Source of the DNA: Bacteriovorax sp.
Lineage (GTDB): Bacteria; Bdellovibrionota; Bacteriovoracia; Bacteriovoracales; Bacteriovoracaceae
Reading direction: 5' to 3'
Length of the DNA: 43,916 nucleotides
NCBI GenBank assembly: GCA_014377485.1
Contig: JACMPM010000044.1
Location: forward strand, 1 to 43,916
The notes under the pieces are model-generated. The model made no database searches, was not told the DNA's origin, and was given only the letters and a program-made list of their open reading frames with translations. How positions within the stretch are numbered: position 1 is the first letter of the stretch; each line of letters opens with the position of its first letter. Below, in pieces: positions 32,664 to 41,448 of this stretch. A program made the position numbers and the translations under genes.

Positions 32664-33395
32664 ATGGGACGCAAGTGGAATAATATTAAAGAAAAAAAAG
32701 GCGATCAAGATAAAATTCGCTCTTTGATGTACACAAAATGTCTTCGAGAAGTTACGAAAGCAGTAAAGAATGGTGGCGATGTAGTGGAAAGTAACTTTCT
32801 TCTAAGAATCGCACTAGAAAAAAGTCGCAAATATAATGTGCCAAAAGACAATCTTGATCGAGCAATAAAAAAAGGTTTAGGGAACGAAGACGAAGGATAT
32901 AACGATATCGCATACGAAGGTTACGGTCCAAATGGTGTCGCAATTTTCGTAGAAGCTTCAACTAATAATGGAACAAGAACTGTCGCTAATGTCAGAAACT
33001 TTTTTAACAAGTGTGGCGGGTCGCTTGGTACAACTGGTTGTTTGCAATTCGTATTCGAGCGAAAAGCCGTTTTTGAAATTCCTCACGGAAAACTAGTTGA
33101 AGACGACTTCACTCTCGATATGATCGACGTTGGAGCTGACGATGTTGTCCTGGAAGACGGATACTTCACGGTAACGGCACCTATGGAAGCTTTTGGGGCT
33201 ATCCAAAGCAAACTCGACCAATTAAAAATTACTGCTGAAGAAGCAGGTCTTGAACGTCTCCCTCTTACATATAAAGAAATCGACAAAGAGACATTTAAAA
33301 CTGTCATGAAATTAGTCGATCTGCTTGAAAGTGACGATGATGTGACAAAAGTTTATCACAACATCAAATACGACGATTCATTCGCAGAGGCTTAG
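32664..33395 (+). CDS. YebC/PmpR/TACO1 family protein
   Basis: 243 residues, full length for the family. It has the conserved MGRKWNNIKEKKG start, GGDVVESNFLLRIALEKSRK, NVPKDNLDRAIKKG, IAYEGYGPNGVAIFVEA and NKCGGSLGTTGCLQFVF. Members act as transcription regulators or, as TACO1/YebC, help translation of proline-rich stretches. AAGGACG lies eight bases before the ATG. A 73-base gap separates it from the acetyltransferase gene, and a hairpin follows its stop. Confidence 0.94.
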   Translation: MGRKWNNIKEKKGDQDKIRSLMYTKCLREVTKAVKNGGDVVESNFLLRIALEKSRKYNVPKDNLDRAIKKGLGNEDEGYNDIAYEGYGPNGVAIFVEASTNNGTRTVANVRNFFNKCGGSLGTTGCLQFVFERKAVFEIPHGKLVEDDFTLDMIDVGADDVVLEDGYFTVTAPMEAFGAIQSKLDQLKITAEEAGLERLPLTYKEIDKETFKTVMKLVDLLESDDDVTKVYHNIKYDDSFAEA

Positions 33396-33416
33396 GGCAC
33401 TTACTTACCCTAAGCC
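33389..33416 (+). terminator. Hairpin at yebC end
   Basis: GGCTTAGGG and CCCTAAGCC form a perfect 9-bp stem overlapping the stop codon, with a ten-base loop. TTTTT comes eleven bases later rather than directly, so termination strength is uncertain; it may also block transcripts from the thrS-like gene on the other strand. Confidence 0.55.
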
Positions 33417-33427
33417 AAAATAACTTT

Positions 33428-34615
33428 TTACCACAAATGTAAGGGAACTTTTTTTCCTTCGCGATCTTCAATTGAAAAATCGCCTGAGATAAGTTCTTTG
33501 TCGCCAATAACCATCGAACTAAAAGGACGAAGCATCCGGCCAAGACTAATTCTCTTAGAAAGACTACTGCCCATGCGAAGATCTACTTTGACCCGAATTT
33601 CTTTTTGCATAAATTCTTTTTCAATTTCTTGGGCCTTGATCAAAGCAATTTCAGATATTGGATAAATGAGCAGCTCGATGGGACATAAAAAACGAGGAAG
33701 TTTTCCATCAAAATACTCCAATAGCATTGCTATGAATCTTTCATGACTTCCCAACGGGGCCCGATGAATAATCCAAGGCTTGATCTTTGTTCCTCCACTA
33801 ACGACAAACTCTAAGTCAAATCTATCCGACATACTGGAGATAAAATCTAATTGGACTGATCCCATCGACTCTTCTCGAACACCAACTTCACTAAAAAATT
33901 TCATTTGCACATCAATTTTTGGTCCGTAAAAAGCGGCTTCACCTGAAGCTTCAAAAAACGGAAGTTCCAGTTCTTTTAAAGCAGATCTTAAAATTTCTTC
34001 ACAGTCTAACCACAATTTTTTATCTCCAATTAAATCCTTTGAATTTGGGTTGTGCTTAGAGAGTCTGTAGCGATATCCTTTTAGTCCTAGTTCCTGATAA
34101 CACTCTTCATGTAACCTAAGCACATTTAAAATTTCGTCCTTTGCTCCTTCGGGGTTCACATAAATATGAGCATCGTTTTGGCAAAGTCCCCTCACTCTGG
34201 AAATCCCCCTAAGTGCTCCACTGGCTTCGTTGCGATAAACTTGTCCGTACTCGGCCAATCTCAAAGGGAGTTCGCGAAAACTTCTTGGTCTGGAAGAAAA
34301 TATTTTATGATGATGAGGGCAATTCATTGGCCTTAAAAAATACTCAATATTTTCCATTTTTATTGGCGGGAACATATCATCTTTATAAAAATGCAAGTGA
34401 CCACTCTTGTCGTATAATTCTGATTTCGCCAGGTGAGGACTTGCTACTCTTTCGTAGCCTGCAATAAATTCTTTTTTCTTAATATATTTTTCTAGCTGAT
34501 CTCTAATTACGCATCCATTAGGAAGCCACATTGGAAACCCCGCTCCCACAGACTCTTCAAAAAAATATAGCTCCATCTCCACCGCTAATTTGCGGTGGTC
34601 AAATAAATAAGACAT
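33428..34615 (-). CDS. Threonyl-tRNA synthetase lacking TGS and editing domains
   Basis: 395 residues from the ATG at 34615 (GGAG five bases upstream; an in-frame ATG at 34642 has no ribosome site). The class II core is complete: RPMNCPHHHKIF with zinc ligand Cys99, motif 2 YRNEASGALRGISRVRG, His150 in QNDAHIY, and motif 3 IIHRAPLGSHERFI with His284 and Arg293. The anticodon-binding domain follows from about 305 but ends some 20 residues early at KKVPLHLW. E. coli ThrRS is about 640 residues; the roughly 240 N-terminal residues holding TGS and the N2 editing site are absent. It may be a second, stress-related or resistant copy, or the only ThrRS; the window cannot tell. Confidence 0.88.
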   Translation of the reverse strand: MSYLFDHRKLAVEMELYFFEESVGAGFPMWLPNGCVIRDQLEKYIKKKEFIAGYERVASPHLAKSELYDKSGHLHFYKDDMFPPIKMENIEYFLRPMNCPHHHKIFSSRPRSFRELPLRLAEYGQVYRNEASGALRGISRVRGLCQNDAHIYVNPEGAKDEILNVLRLHEECYQELGLKGYRYRLSKHNPNSKDLIGDKKLWLDCEEILRSALKELELPFFEASGEAAFYGPKIDVQMKFFSEVGVREESMGSVQLDFISSMSDRFDLEFVVSGGTKIKPWIIHRAPLGSHERFIAMLLEYFDGKLPRFLCPIELLIYPISEIALIKAQEIEKEFMQKEIRVKVDLRMGSSLSKRISLGRMLRPFSSMVIGDKELISGDFSIEDREGKKVPLHLW

Positions 34616-34682
34616 AAAAACTCCAAGGGCGTTAAACGCCATTTTAAAAAATGAACTAATTTAATATCAATGTGAATTTGTT

Positions 34683-34698
34683 CCCGCGATCAAGCGGG
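34683..34698 (-). promoter_or_regulatory. Leader hairpin upstream of ThrRS gene
   Basis: On the minus strand CCCGC and GCGGG pair around the six-base loop TTGATC. It is the only GC-rich patch in an AT-rich leader. No T-run follows, so it is not a plain terminator; it lies 20 bases after the candidate leader peptide. Confidence 0.4.
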
Positions 34699-34717
34699 CA
34701 ATAAAAATGAATGTACC

Positions 34718-34771
34718 CTAATGGGTGATGATGGTAGATGAGAGGAATGGAATAAGAAATATTACGTTCAT
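34718..34771 (-). other. Possible Thr-containing leader peptide
   Basis: A 17-codon minus-strand frame encodes MNVIFLIPFLSSTIITH, with two Thr codons (ACC) four apart, ending 20 bases before the hairpin at 34683-34698 and 103 bases before the synthetase start. Position and content fit translation-sensing attenuation, but it has no convincing ribosome site and only two Thr codons. Confidence 0.2.
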
Positions 34772-34955
34772 AAAAAAATTTTAACATACAAAAAATTAAA
34801 TTTCAATATACGGCATTCATAAATACTCATTTCGTTGGCGGTAATACACTAGGTTCAATAATAACTACCTCTGCTATCAAGAGCTTAGATCACCTTTTTA
34901 GTTAATTTTCATTTTGATATATACTCTCGATATAGTTCGCTAACGGAGTATCCTC

Positions 34956-35300
34956 ATGATTTTTTTAAAAAAAATTTCGCTATCATGCCTACTCTTGGCA
35001 TTTTCTTCCACTCTTTTAAACGCAGAAGAAATTGAAAAAGATCCACTAGTGGGAATAAGTGTTTCTAAAGCAGAAATTGCAAAGCAATTGGAAGATTTTA
35101 AAAAACAAGGAAAAATATCTGATGCAGAATATTTAGAAACCCAAAAATTATTAAATGCAATGAACGAATCTCAAATTTCGGACATTAATCAAAAAGCGAT
35201 CGGGATGGTGAGAAAGGATCCAGATAAAGCAGTGGCCTTGGCCAATATGAAAAAAATAGATAATCAAACTCAAAAAGATGCTGATCAACTTTTGCCTTAG
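34956..35300 (+). CDS. Small secreted helical protein, function unknown
   Basis: 114 residues. Signal peptide about 1-23 (ending LLNAEE). The mature part is charged and helical (ISVSKAEIAKQLEDFKKQGK, YLETQKLLNAMNES). No cysteines, no family recognised. ACGGAG lies about eight bases before the ATG. An 11-bp inverted repeat overlaps its stop codon. Confidence 0.65.
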   Translation: MIFLKKISLSCLLLAFSSTLLNAEEIEKDPLVGISVSKAEIAKQLEDFKKQGKISDAEYLETQKLLNAMNESQISDINQKAIGMVRKDPDKAVALANMKKIDNQTQKDADQLLP

Positions 35301-35317
35301 TGCTACCTAAGGCAAAA
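35290..35317. terminator. 11-bp inverted repeat at converging gene ends
   Basis: TTTTGCCTTAG and CTAAGGCAAAA pair perfectly around a six-base loop, overlapping the stop codon of the secreted-protein gene and lying 17 bases past the ribH stop. The hairpin probably protects or ends both transcripts; a separate T-run is missing on either strand. Confidence 0.6.
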
Positions 35318-35333
35318 AATTTATCTCCGGAAT

Positions 35334-35798
35334 CTATTTTGAAATTTTATTCAAAAGATTTACCATCTCAATAATTGCGACTGCAGACTCATAGCCTTTA
35401 TTTCCGGCCTTGCTTCCAGCGCGCTCAAATGCTTGCTCAAGATTTTCAGTAGTGATAACTCCGAAAGCACATGGTACTCCCGTCGTTAGTGAAACATGAG
35501 AAATTCCTTTGGCCACTTCGTTACAAACATAATCATAATGAGTTGTAGCTCCGCGAATAACAGCACCTACACAAACGATTCCATCGTACTTACCAGTCTT
35601 AGCTAGGGCCAATGCTGCTAATGGAATTTCAAATGCACCTGGAACATAAACAGTATCTAAGTCGTTAGCGTTGGCCCCATGACGAACCAATGCATCGTGA
35701 GCTCCAGCAGTTAATTTTTCAACGATTAAATCGTTAAAACGACTTGCAACGATTGCAAACTTTTTCCCTTCAGCGTTCAAGTTTCCTTCAATTTTCAT
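35334..35798 (-). CDS. ribH: 6,7-dimethyl-8-ribityllumazine synthase
   Basis: 154 residues, standard length. It condenses the butanone phosphate from RibB with the ribityl-uracil to give lumazine. Family motifs: [39 protein letters not shown] with the catalytic His, and [17 protein letters not shown]. Last gene of the rib block, 16 bases after ribBA. Confidence 0.96.
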   Translation of the reverse strand: MKIEGNLNAEGKKFAIVASRFNDLIVEKLTAGAHDALVRHGANANDLDTVYVPGAFEIPLAALALAKTGKYDGIVCVGAVIRGATTHYDYVCNEVAKGISHVSLTTGVPCAFGVITTENLEQAFERAGSKAGNKGYESAVAIIEMVNLLNKISK

Positions 35799-35814
35799 AT
35801 AAGCTCCGTATTAT

Positions 35815-37044
35815 TTAAAATAAATGTCCCATTTTTTCTTTTTTTGTATTGTGGTAGCGAAGATTAAAACTATTTGGATCAATCACTAATGGACTTCTAA
35901 AAACTTTAAATCCAAGCTCATCCAATGCATATAGTTTTGTCGGATTATTTGTTAATAATTCCATTTCACTTATGCCTAAGAAATTTAAAATAAGGCCTGC
36001 GAATTCATAGCTTCTAGAGTCCGCCGAATGACCAAGTTCTAAATTTGCTTCAACAGTATCTAAACCTTTTTCTTGAAGTGCATAGGCACGAAGTTTTTCA
36101 GATAGACCAATTCCTCGACCTTCCTGTTTTAAATAAATTAAAACTCCATGGCCTCGGGCTGCAATTTTTTTCATCGCGTGTTCAAGTTGTTCACCGCAAT
36201 CGCATCGTAGTGAACCGAAAGTGTCTCCAGTGAAACATTCTGAATGGAGGCGCACTAATGTTTTTTTATGTTCGGATTCTAGCGTATTAAATTCTCCCAA
36301 GTGAATGGCAAGGTGCTCTTCATTAGGAAACTGGGTTGAACGAAATAATGAAAGTTTAAAATTTCCATACTTATTCGGAAAATCAACTCGAGAGACTTCA
36401 GTGATGGAATCAAATTTGGGAATTATCTTATCTTGACCATTTTCTAGGTAAAGGGCCAAGTCTTGGATTGTTCCAATTTTTAAATTAAACCGACTCGCTA
36501 TTTCAAAAAGTTCAGGGCCTCTTGCCTGCTCTCCATCTTCTCTAAGGATTTCACAAATCACACCTGCAGATTTAAAGCCAGCAAGTTCGGCCAGATCAAT
36601 GGCCGCTTCTGTATGTCCTCTGCGCTTTTTGACACCACCATCTTTAGCGATTAATGGAAAAATATGTCCAGGTCTGGAAAAATCTTCTGCTACAGAATTC
36701 TCATCCATCATAAGTTTTATAGTATAAGCACGATCACTTGCAGAAATCCCAGTTGAAATTCCAACTTTTGCATCAATTGATACGGTAAAAGCAGTTTCGT
36801 GAGTTGCCGTATTTGATAAAACCATAGGATGTAAATTTAACTTCTCAGCTATCTCTTGACTTATTGGAGTGCAAATTAATCCGCGTCCTTGCATTGCCAT
36901 AAAGTTGACGGCTTCCGGAGTGACGGCTTCAGCGGCCATGACAAAATCACCTTCATTTTCGCGGTCGTAATCATCAAGCATGATCACCATTTTTCCAAGT
37001 CGAATATCTTCCAATATTTCAGCAATCGTATTAAAATTTTCCAT
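35815..37044 (-). CDS. ribBA: Bifunctional DHBP synthase / GTP cyclohydrolase II
   Basis: 409 residues. The N-terminal domain (about 1-200) makes 3,4-dihydroxy-2-butanone 4-phosphate: [16 protein letters not shown] and [14 protein letters not shown] hold the acidic metal-binding residues and His. The C-terminal domain (about 210-400) opens GTP: zinc cysteines in [18 protein letters not shown], then [11 protein letters not shown] and [12 protein letters not shown]. Both halves look catalytically complete. Its ATG shares one base with the ribE stop (TAATG). Confidence 0.96.
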   Translation of the reverse strand: MENFNTIAEILEDIRLGKMVIMLDDYDRENEGDFVMAAEAVTPEAVNFMAMQGRGLICTPISQEIAEKLNLHPMVLSNTATHETAFTVSIDAKVGISTGISASDRAYTIKLMMDENSVAEDFSRPGHIFPLIAKDGGVKKRRGHTEAAIDLAELAGFKSAGVICEILREDGEQARGPELFEIASRFNLKIGTIQDLALYLENGQDKIIPKFDSITEVSRVDFPNKYGNFKLSLFRSTQFPNEEHLAIHLGEFNTLESEHKKTLVRLHSECFTGDTFGSLRCDCGEQLEHAMKKIAARGHGVLIYLKQEGRGIGLSEKLRAYALQEKGLDTVEANLELGHSADSRSYEFAGLILNFLGISEMELLTNNPTKLYALDELGFKVFRSPLVIDPNSFNLRYHNTKKEKMGHLF

Positions 37045-37661
37045 TATAGTCCTTTGTCTTTCATATAATTGGCAAACAGCACATCGAGATAATTCGCCAT
37101 CATGACGGCGTTAGAATCAACTTCAATATTTACTTTTGTACCAATTACTAAATTATGAATTTGAGTTTCATTCCAAGTGTGGGGAATAATCGTAACCATT
37201 ACTTGGTTTGCTTTTATATCTGCAACTGTCAGGCTTATTCCGTCAATTGCAATTGATCCCTCTTTTACAATAAACTTCATTAGCTCTTGGGGAATTTCAT
37301 ACCAAATATTATAATTCTCTCCAACGTTGGAGATCTCCAAGGCTCTGGCCACTGCATTGACGTGCCCTTGAACCAAATGTCCTCCTAATCGATCAGAGTA
37401 CTTTAAGGCCAGTTCCAAATTAACAGAAGAGTCCATCTGTAAAAAACCGAGATTGGTTTTTTCCAAAGTGATGTGCACTGCCTGCATCCGAAGTCTATTA
37501 TCAATCACTGCAGTTGTTGTCAGACAAACCCCATTGACTGCAACTGAGTCATCAATTGCAATTTGAGGAGTAAGAATAGTTTCAATCTCAAAAATTTTCC
37601 CTTCAAGATTATCTTCTATTAAAACAATCTTTCCGATATCTTTAATCAGGCCGGTGAACAT
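37044..37661 (-). CDS. ribE: Riboflavin synthase, alpha subunit
   Basis: 205 residues made of two lumazine-binding barrels. MFTGLIKDIGKI opens the first, DSVAVNGVCLTTT and VQGHVNAVA are the substrate motifs, and IAIDGISLTVADI closes the second. It dismutates two lumazines to riboflavin. It overlaps ribD by 16 bases. Confidence 0.96.
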   Translation of the reverse strand: MFTGLIKDIGKIVLIEDNLEGKIFEIETILTPQIAIDDSVAVNGVCLTTTAVIDNRLRMQAVHITLEKTNLGFLQMDSSVNLELALKYSDRLGGHLVQGHVNAVARALEISNVGENYNIWYEIPQELMKFIVKEGSIAIDGISLTVADIKANQVMVTIIPHTWNETQIHNLVIGTKVNIEVDSNAVMMANYLDVLFANYMKDKGL

Positions 37662-38770
37662 AAATATCCTTCTACTAAAATATCATTACCTAAAACTTCC
37701 GTTTTACTTCCGTGCAGCTCAAGCTTTTGCAATAAATTATTAACTCCTAAATCTTCAATGGAATTTCTTCCCTCACCAATGATGACAGGGGCTACAAAAA
37801 AACTAACTTTATCCACCAACGATTCTTTTAAAAATTCCGTCGCAAGCATAGGCCCTCCTTCTACTAAAATAGAAGTGAGTTTTAAGCTGGCCAGGCTCTT
37901 GAGCATTGATTTCAAATCAACCAGTCCTTCTTCATTTTTCTTCACTGCCAAAAGAGCGACTCCTTGCAATTCTAAAAAGCGCACAACCTCTGGATTATTT
38001 TTTACATCATCATCAGTGGCAACAATCATCGTATTTCTCTTGAATTCATCTTGAAGAATTTTCCAATCGTGATTTAGACCTTGAAGTTTACCAACCACAA
38101 TTCTAAGAGGATGAGAAAGAGTTTCAAATTTATCTGTTCTAGTAGTCAGGCTTGGGTTATCGAACTCAATAGTTTTTCTACCCACCATAATACAATCGTA
38201 TTTTTGTCTTAATGTATGAACACGCGCTAGGGATTCTTTGCCAGTAATATATTTAGATTCACCGCTTTTAGTGGCCACTCGTCCATCAAGAGACTGGGCC
38301 AGTTTTAAATGAACGAAAGGAGTATTGGAGGAAATAAATTTAAAAAAGACTTCGTTTAACTGCAGTCCTTCATTCTCCAGCACGCCAGTGATAACTTCGA
38401 CTCCATGATCACGAAGAAGATTTACACCGGCACCAGAAACTTTTGGATTAGGATCAATATTAGAAATGACGACACAAGAAATTTTTTCAAGGACAATCAT
38501 CGGAGCACATGGAGGAGTATTTTTTTGAGTGTGCGAACAAGGTTCTAGATTGCAAAAAAGTGTAGCACCCGCAATCTCATGACCTTTTGCTTTGGCATCT
38601 AAAATGGCATTGACTTCAGCGTGAGCACTTCCGTATTTTTGGTGAAAACCAACTCCAAGCACAATACCTTTGCGAACTAAGACAGCACCAACCAGTGGAT
38701 TTGGGCTGGTATGCCCCAATCCCTTTAGTGCTAAATTAAAGGCCTGTTTCATATAGATTTCATGATTCAT
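37646..38770 (-). CDS. ribD: Bifunctional riboflavin deaminase/reductase
   Basis: 374 residues. The deaminase half (about 1-145) has zinc motifs HAEVNAI and EPCSHTQKNTPPC. The NADPH reductase half (about 150-370) has LKLAQSLDGRVAT, KYITG, VGRKTIEFDNPSL and VEGGPMLATEFL. It performs the second and third steps after GTP cyclohydrolase II. It follows the PmbA-like gene by 37 bases with no room for an FMN riboswitch, so control must come from upstream or be absent. Confidence 0.96.
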   Translation of the reverse strand: MNHEIYMKQAFNLALKGLGHTSPNPLVGAVLVRKGIVLGVGFHQKYGSAHAEVNAILDAKAKGHEIAGATLFCNLEPCSHTQKNTPPCAPMIVLEKISCVVISNIDPNPKVSGAGVNLLRDHGVEVITGVLENEGLQLNEVFFKFISSNTPFVHLKLAQSLDGRVATKSGESKYITGKESLARVHTLRQKYDCIMVGRKTIEFDNPSLTTRTDKFETLSHPLRIVVGKLQGLNHDWKILQDEFKRNTMIVATDDDVKNNPEVVRFLELQGVALLAVKKNEEGLVDLKSMLKSLASLKLTSILVEGGPMLATEFLKESLVDKVSFFVAPVIIGEGRNSIEDLGVNNLLQKLELHGSKTEVLGNDILVEGYLCSPA

Positions 38771-38807
38771 GGCCAGAAATTTAACACTAAAGATGGTGCT
38801 TTAAAAG

Positions 38808-40043
38808 CTAGTTTACGTAGACATCCATTTCACTAAATAGAGAAGGCTGTAGGTTACTTTTTTGGAACCCGTTAGAAGCTATTTCTAGCAATCTTGAACC
38901 AAACATATCTTGAGTTGTCGATTTCACGGTAAGTTGAGGTAACCTCCCAACGATTTCTCCCTTTTTAACCAGGTAAGAAAGCTGAAGTGGTGTCGAAAAG
39001 TCACCTTTATCGGTGAAGTCGCCTCCATGCCCCATAAAAACTACGACGCACTCATCAAGACTATTTAGGATGTCCTGAGTACTTCTTTTTCCTGCTCCGA
39101 TCACTAAACTGTTAAATCCGGTCGATACAGCAGAATCAGATCCTCTTTGACCATTACCTGTTGCTTCGACTCCGTATTTTTTAGCAGTTCTTAAATCGGC
39201 AATGATATTCTTCATCATGCCTTTTTCAATTAATGGCAAATGAGACAATTCTCTTATTGTCCCTTCTCCATCGAACTTTTTATAGAGACCGTGGGCCGGA
39301 GAATAGTTCACATCATACAAAGAAAACTGCGGACTAAAAATTTGAGTATTTAATTTTCCGCTGAATAAGGCAGAACCTTCACAATATTTTTCAGCCACTA
39401 AAGATTCAGCAAGCTTTCCAAATAACTGTCCACCTTCAATGAAGAGCACAGGATACTTTCCATCTTTAAAAGTGAGTTCCGTTTTATAAGCTTCAAGATA
39501 GGGAAGATTTTTATCAAACACATCTTTGATGTCGAGTGTTTTTCCGCTCTCTTCAAAATAGCCATCCATTAAATTTGGAGAGCCAACTCGCTTAAAAAGA
39601 TAATGCCATTCATTGTAGGCAAATTTTCTTTCCAATAACATTCCATCTGCACTAGTCATGGTCCGAGTGTGGATTGAGCGTTCAAATTTTCCGTTGAAAA
39701 CAAAGTCATTTGAATATTTTGCAAGTCGCTCTTGAGATAATTCAATGGCCTCATTGATAGCAGTTAAAGGAGCTTTCATACTCTCTTCATCAAAAGTTTT
39801 TAATTGAGGGTTCGTTGCCAGCGTATAATCAAAAGGAATTCCTACACTTTTAGATGCAGCTGCTTTTTTAAGTAATTCAGCATCAGTTATTTGGCCCACA
39901 AAAGAAGTCGAATAAATTTTATTATTTTCAAAAAGACGAATTCCTTTTTTAGTAATATTTTTATTTCTATAAGAATTAATTTTTCCCGCGATCACTTCTA
40001 TTGAGAGAGATTCTTCATTTAAAGTTAGTATATCGTGTTTCAT
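38808..40043 (-). CDS. TldE/PmbA-type partner of TldD
   Basis: 411 residues of the TldD/PmbA family but without the HExxxH motif, as expected for the non-catalytic TldE subunit. Family features include SVGIPFDYTLATNPQ-like N-terminal segments, GGQLFGKLAESLVAEK in the position of the catalytic helix, and ATGNGQRGSDS and VVVFMGHGG in the C-terminal domain. TldD-TldE forms a heterodimeric protease for unfolded peptides, CcdA and microcin-type peptides. Gap to tldD is 14 bases. Confidence 0.88.
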   Translation of the reverse strand: MKHDILTLNEESLSIEVIAGKINSYRNKNITKKGIRLFENNKIYSTSFVGQITDAELLKKAAASKSVGIPFDYTLATNPQLKTFDEESMKAPLTAINEAIELSQERLAKYSNDFVFNGKFERSIHTRTMTSADGMLLERKFAYNEWHYLFKRVGSPNLMDGYFEESGKTLDIKDVFDKNLPYLEAYKTELTFKDGKYPVLFIEGGQLFGKLAESLVAEKYCEGSALFSGKLNTQIFSPQFSLYDVNYSPAHGLYKKFDGEGTIRELSHLPLIEKGMMKNIIADLRTAKKYGVEATGNGQRGSDSAVSTGFNSLVIGAGKRSTQDILNSLDECVVVFMGHGGDFTDKGDFSTPLQLSYLVKKGEIVGRLPQLTVKSTTQDMFGSRLLEIASNGFQKSNLQPSLFSEMDVYVN

Positions 40044-40057
40044 AATATCCCCTTTTA

Positions 40058-41422
40058 TTAGCTTATTTGCATTTCAGAAACGAGAATTGAAGGTCCACCA
40101 TCGGCAACCGGAAGCGGAGACTGCTCCATTTTTCCACATCCGCCAAAAGCTGAACTCTCCAGGTGAAAATCATCTCCGCAAGCTTCAATTTTCTTCAACG
40201 TTTCAAAAACTGATCCTGACATGACTGAAACGCGAACTGGTTCTGCTAATTTTCCATCTTTTATTCTATAAGCTCTTACGGGCGCAATAGTGAAAGTACT
40301 TCCACCAGATCCATGTTTGAAATTATAAAAATAAATTCCCCCCTCTGCCATTTTCAATAATTCATTGAAAGGAGTTTTTCCTCCTTCAATATAAGTCGAA
40401 GTCATGCGTACAATTGGCTCGTATTCAAAATTAATAGCCCGGGCGTTTCCTGTTGGTTTTTCTTCCAATACATTTGCAGTATGATTTGAATGAAGTCTTC
40501 CTGTCAGGATGCCGTCCTTAATAAGATAATTTTTTTGAGCCAGTGTTCCTTCATCATCAATTGGGCAATAACCAGAAGTACCGTCAAAAGCACCGTAATC
40601 TACAATAGATAAACAAGTTGAACCGATTAAACTTCCCATTTTCCATTCTTTTGTGGCCTCAGGGTCTCCCATCATAAAATCAGCTTCTGATTTATGCCCA
40701 AAAGATTCGTGGGTAAATACTCCTGTGATCTCAGGAGACATAACAACTTTATATTTTCCAGGAGTGATTGTTTCTGCCGTAAGAAATTTTTGAGCTTCAT
40801 CAAAATAATCTAAAATCTGTTTTTCTAAATTTTTAAGTTCTGAAAATTTAGTGACATAATTTCTAAAGCCATCGCTGAAGAGCTCTTCACCGCTTTTTAA
40901 TGTGCAATGAAAACGAATTCCTGCTTGGTTAAAGTCGTATGAGAATTCTGTTCCAACCGAAGACTTGTAAAACTTTTCTTTATAAAGGTCGGTGTACATT
41001 AGTCTTGAGTCTTGAACGTTTCTAATTTTTTTGAAAAGTGGCAGGTAAGAGTCCCCTAGTTTCACTTTTTCACTCAATGCAATTTTTGAAAAAGCATCTT
41101 CAGCTTTATTGATTAAATGATGAATGCCATTATTAGACGGTACTGTATAAGAATTGGCCTTGGGTTTATTACTATTGGCCTGAATAAGAAGTTTTTTAAT
41201 TTCTGTTTCTAGTTCTGTCACCGCAGTCGTTGAAGAATAAAACCAAGAACCATTTTGATAAAGACGGACGAATGCTCCTAAAACCGGCTTTTCACCAGTA
41301 GAAGTCAGCTCTCCGTTTTGATACATAAAATGACTTGATTGAGTTCGCTCAATTCGAACATCAACAAAATGACAGTCAAACTTTTTTAAATCTAATTGAT
41401 CTAAAATATTTTTAATATCCAT
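40058..41422 (-). CDS. tldD: TldD metalloprotease subunit
   Basis: 454 residues. The metal motif is FTHESFGHKSEADFM with His238-Glu239 and His243, and the third ligand is the late Cys in GGCGKMEQSPLPVADGGPS. TSGYCPIDDEGTLAQKNYLI is the usual substrate-channel segment. With the adjacent TldE-like protein it forms the TldDE peptidase. It is followed by tldE and then the riboflavin genes. Confidence 0.93.
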   Translation of the reverse strand: MDIKNILDQLDLKKFDCHFVDVRIERTQSSHFMYQNGELTSTGEKPVLGAFVRLYQNGSWFYSSTTAVTELETEIKKLLIQANSNKPKANSYTVPSNNGIHHLINKAEDAFSKIALSEKVKLGDSYLPLFKKIRNVQDSRLMYTDLYKEKFYKSSVGTEFSYDFNQAGIRFHCTLKSGEELFSDGFRNYVTKFSELKNLEKQILDYFDEAQKFLTAETITPGKYKVVMSPEITGVFTHESFGHKSEADFMMGDPEATKEWKMGSLIGSTCLSIVDYGAFDGTSGYCPIDDEGTLAQKNYLIKDGILTGRLHSNHTANVLEEKPTGNARAINFEYEPIVRMTSTYIEGGKTPFNELLKMAEGGIYFYNFKHGSGGSTFTIAPVRAYRIKDGKLAEPVRVSVMSGSVFETLKKIEACGDDFHLESSAFGGCGKMEQSPLPVADGGPSILVSEMQIS

Positions 41423-41448
41423 GCTCAGTCTCCTGGGGTTGTGACTAC

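Larger units (their letters stand above)
34616..34955. other. 340-base divergent region: structured leader of the ThrRS gene
   Basis: Read on the minus strand toward the synthetase gene it contains a 17-codon frame (34718-34771), a hairpin (34683-34698) and a second palindrome, GGCGTT-A-AACGCC (34628-34640), three bases before the Shine-Dalgarno. On the plus strand the right half should hold the promoter for the small secreted-protein gene at 34956 (TATACT near 34919-34924 is a candidate -10). I found no T-box consensus. Confidence 0.45.

Noticed and set aside
34616-34955. T-box riboswitch before the ThrRS gene
   Set aside because: I found no T-box core sequence and no antiterminator/terminator pair with a T-run.
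35815-38807. FMN riboswitch for the riboflavin genes
   Set aside because: Only 37 bases separate ribD from the gene before it and the other junctions overlap or have a 16-base gap; no RFN-like sequence seen.
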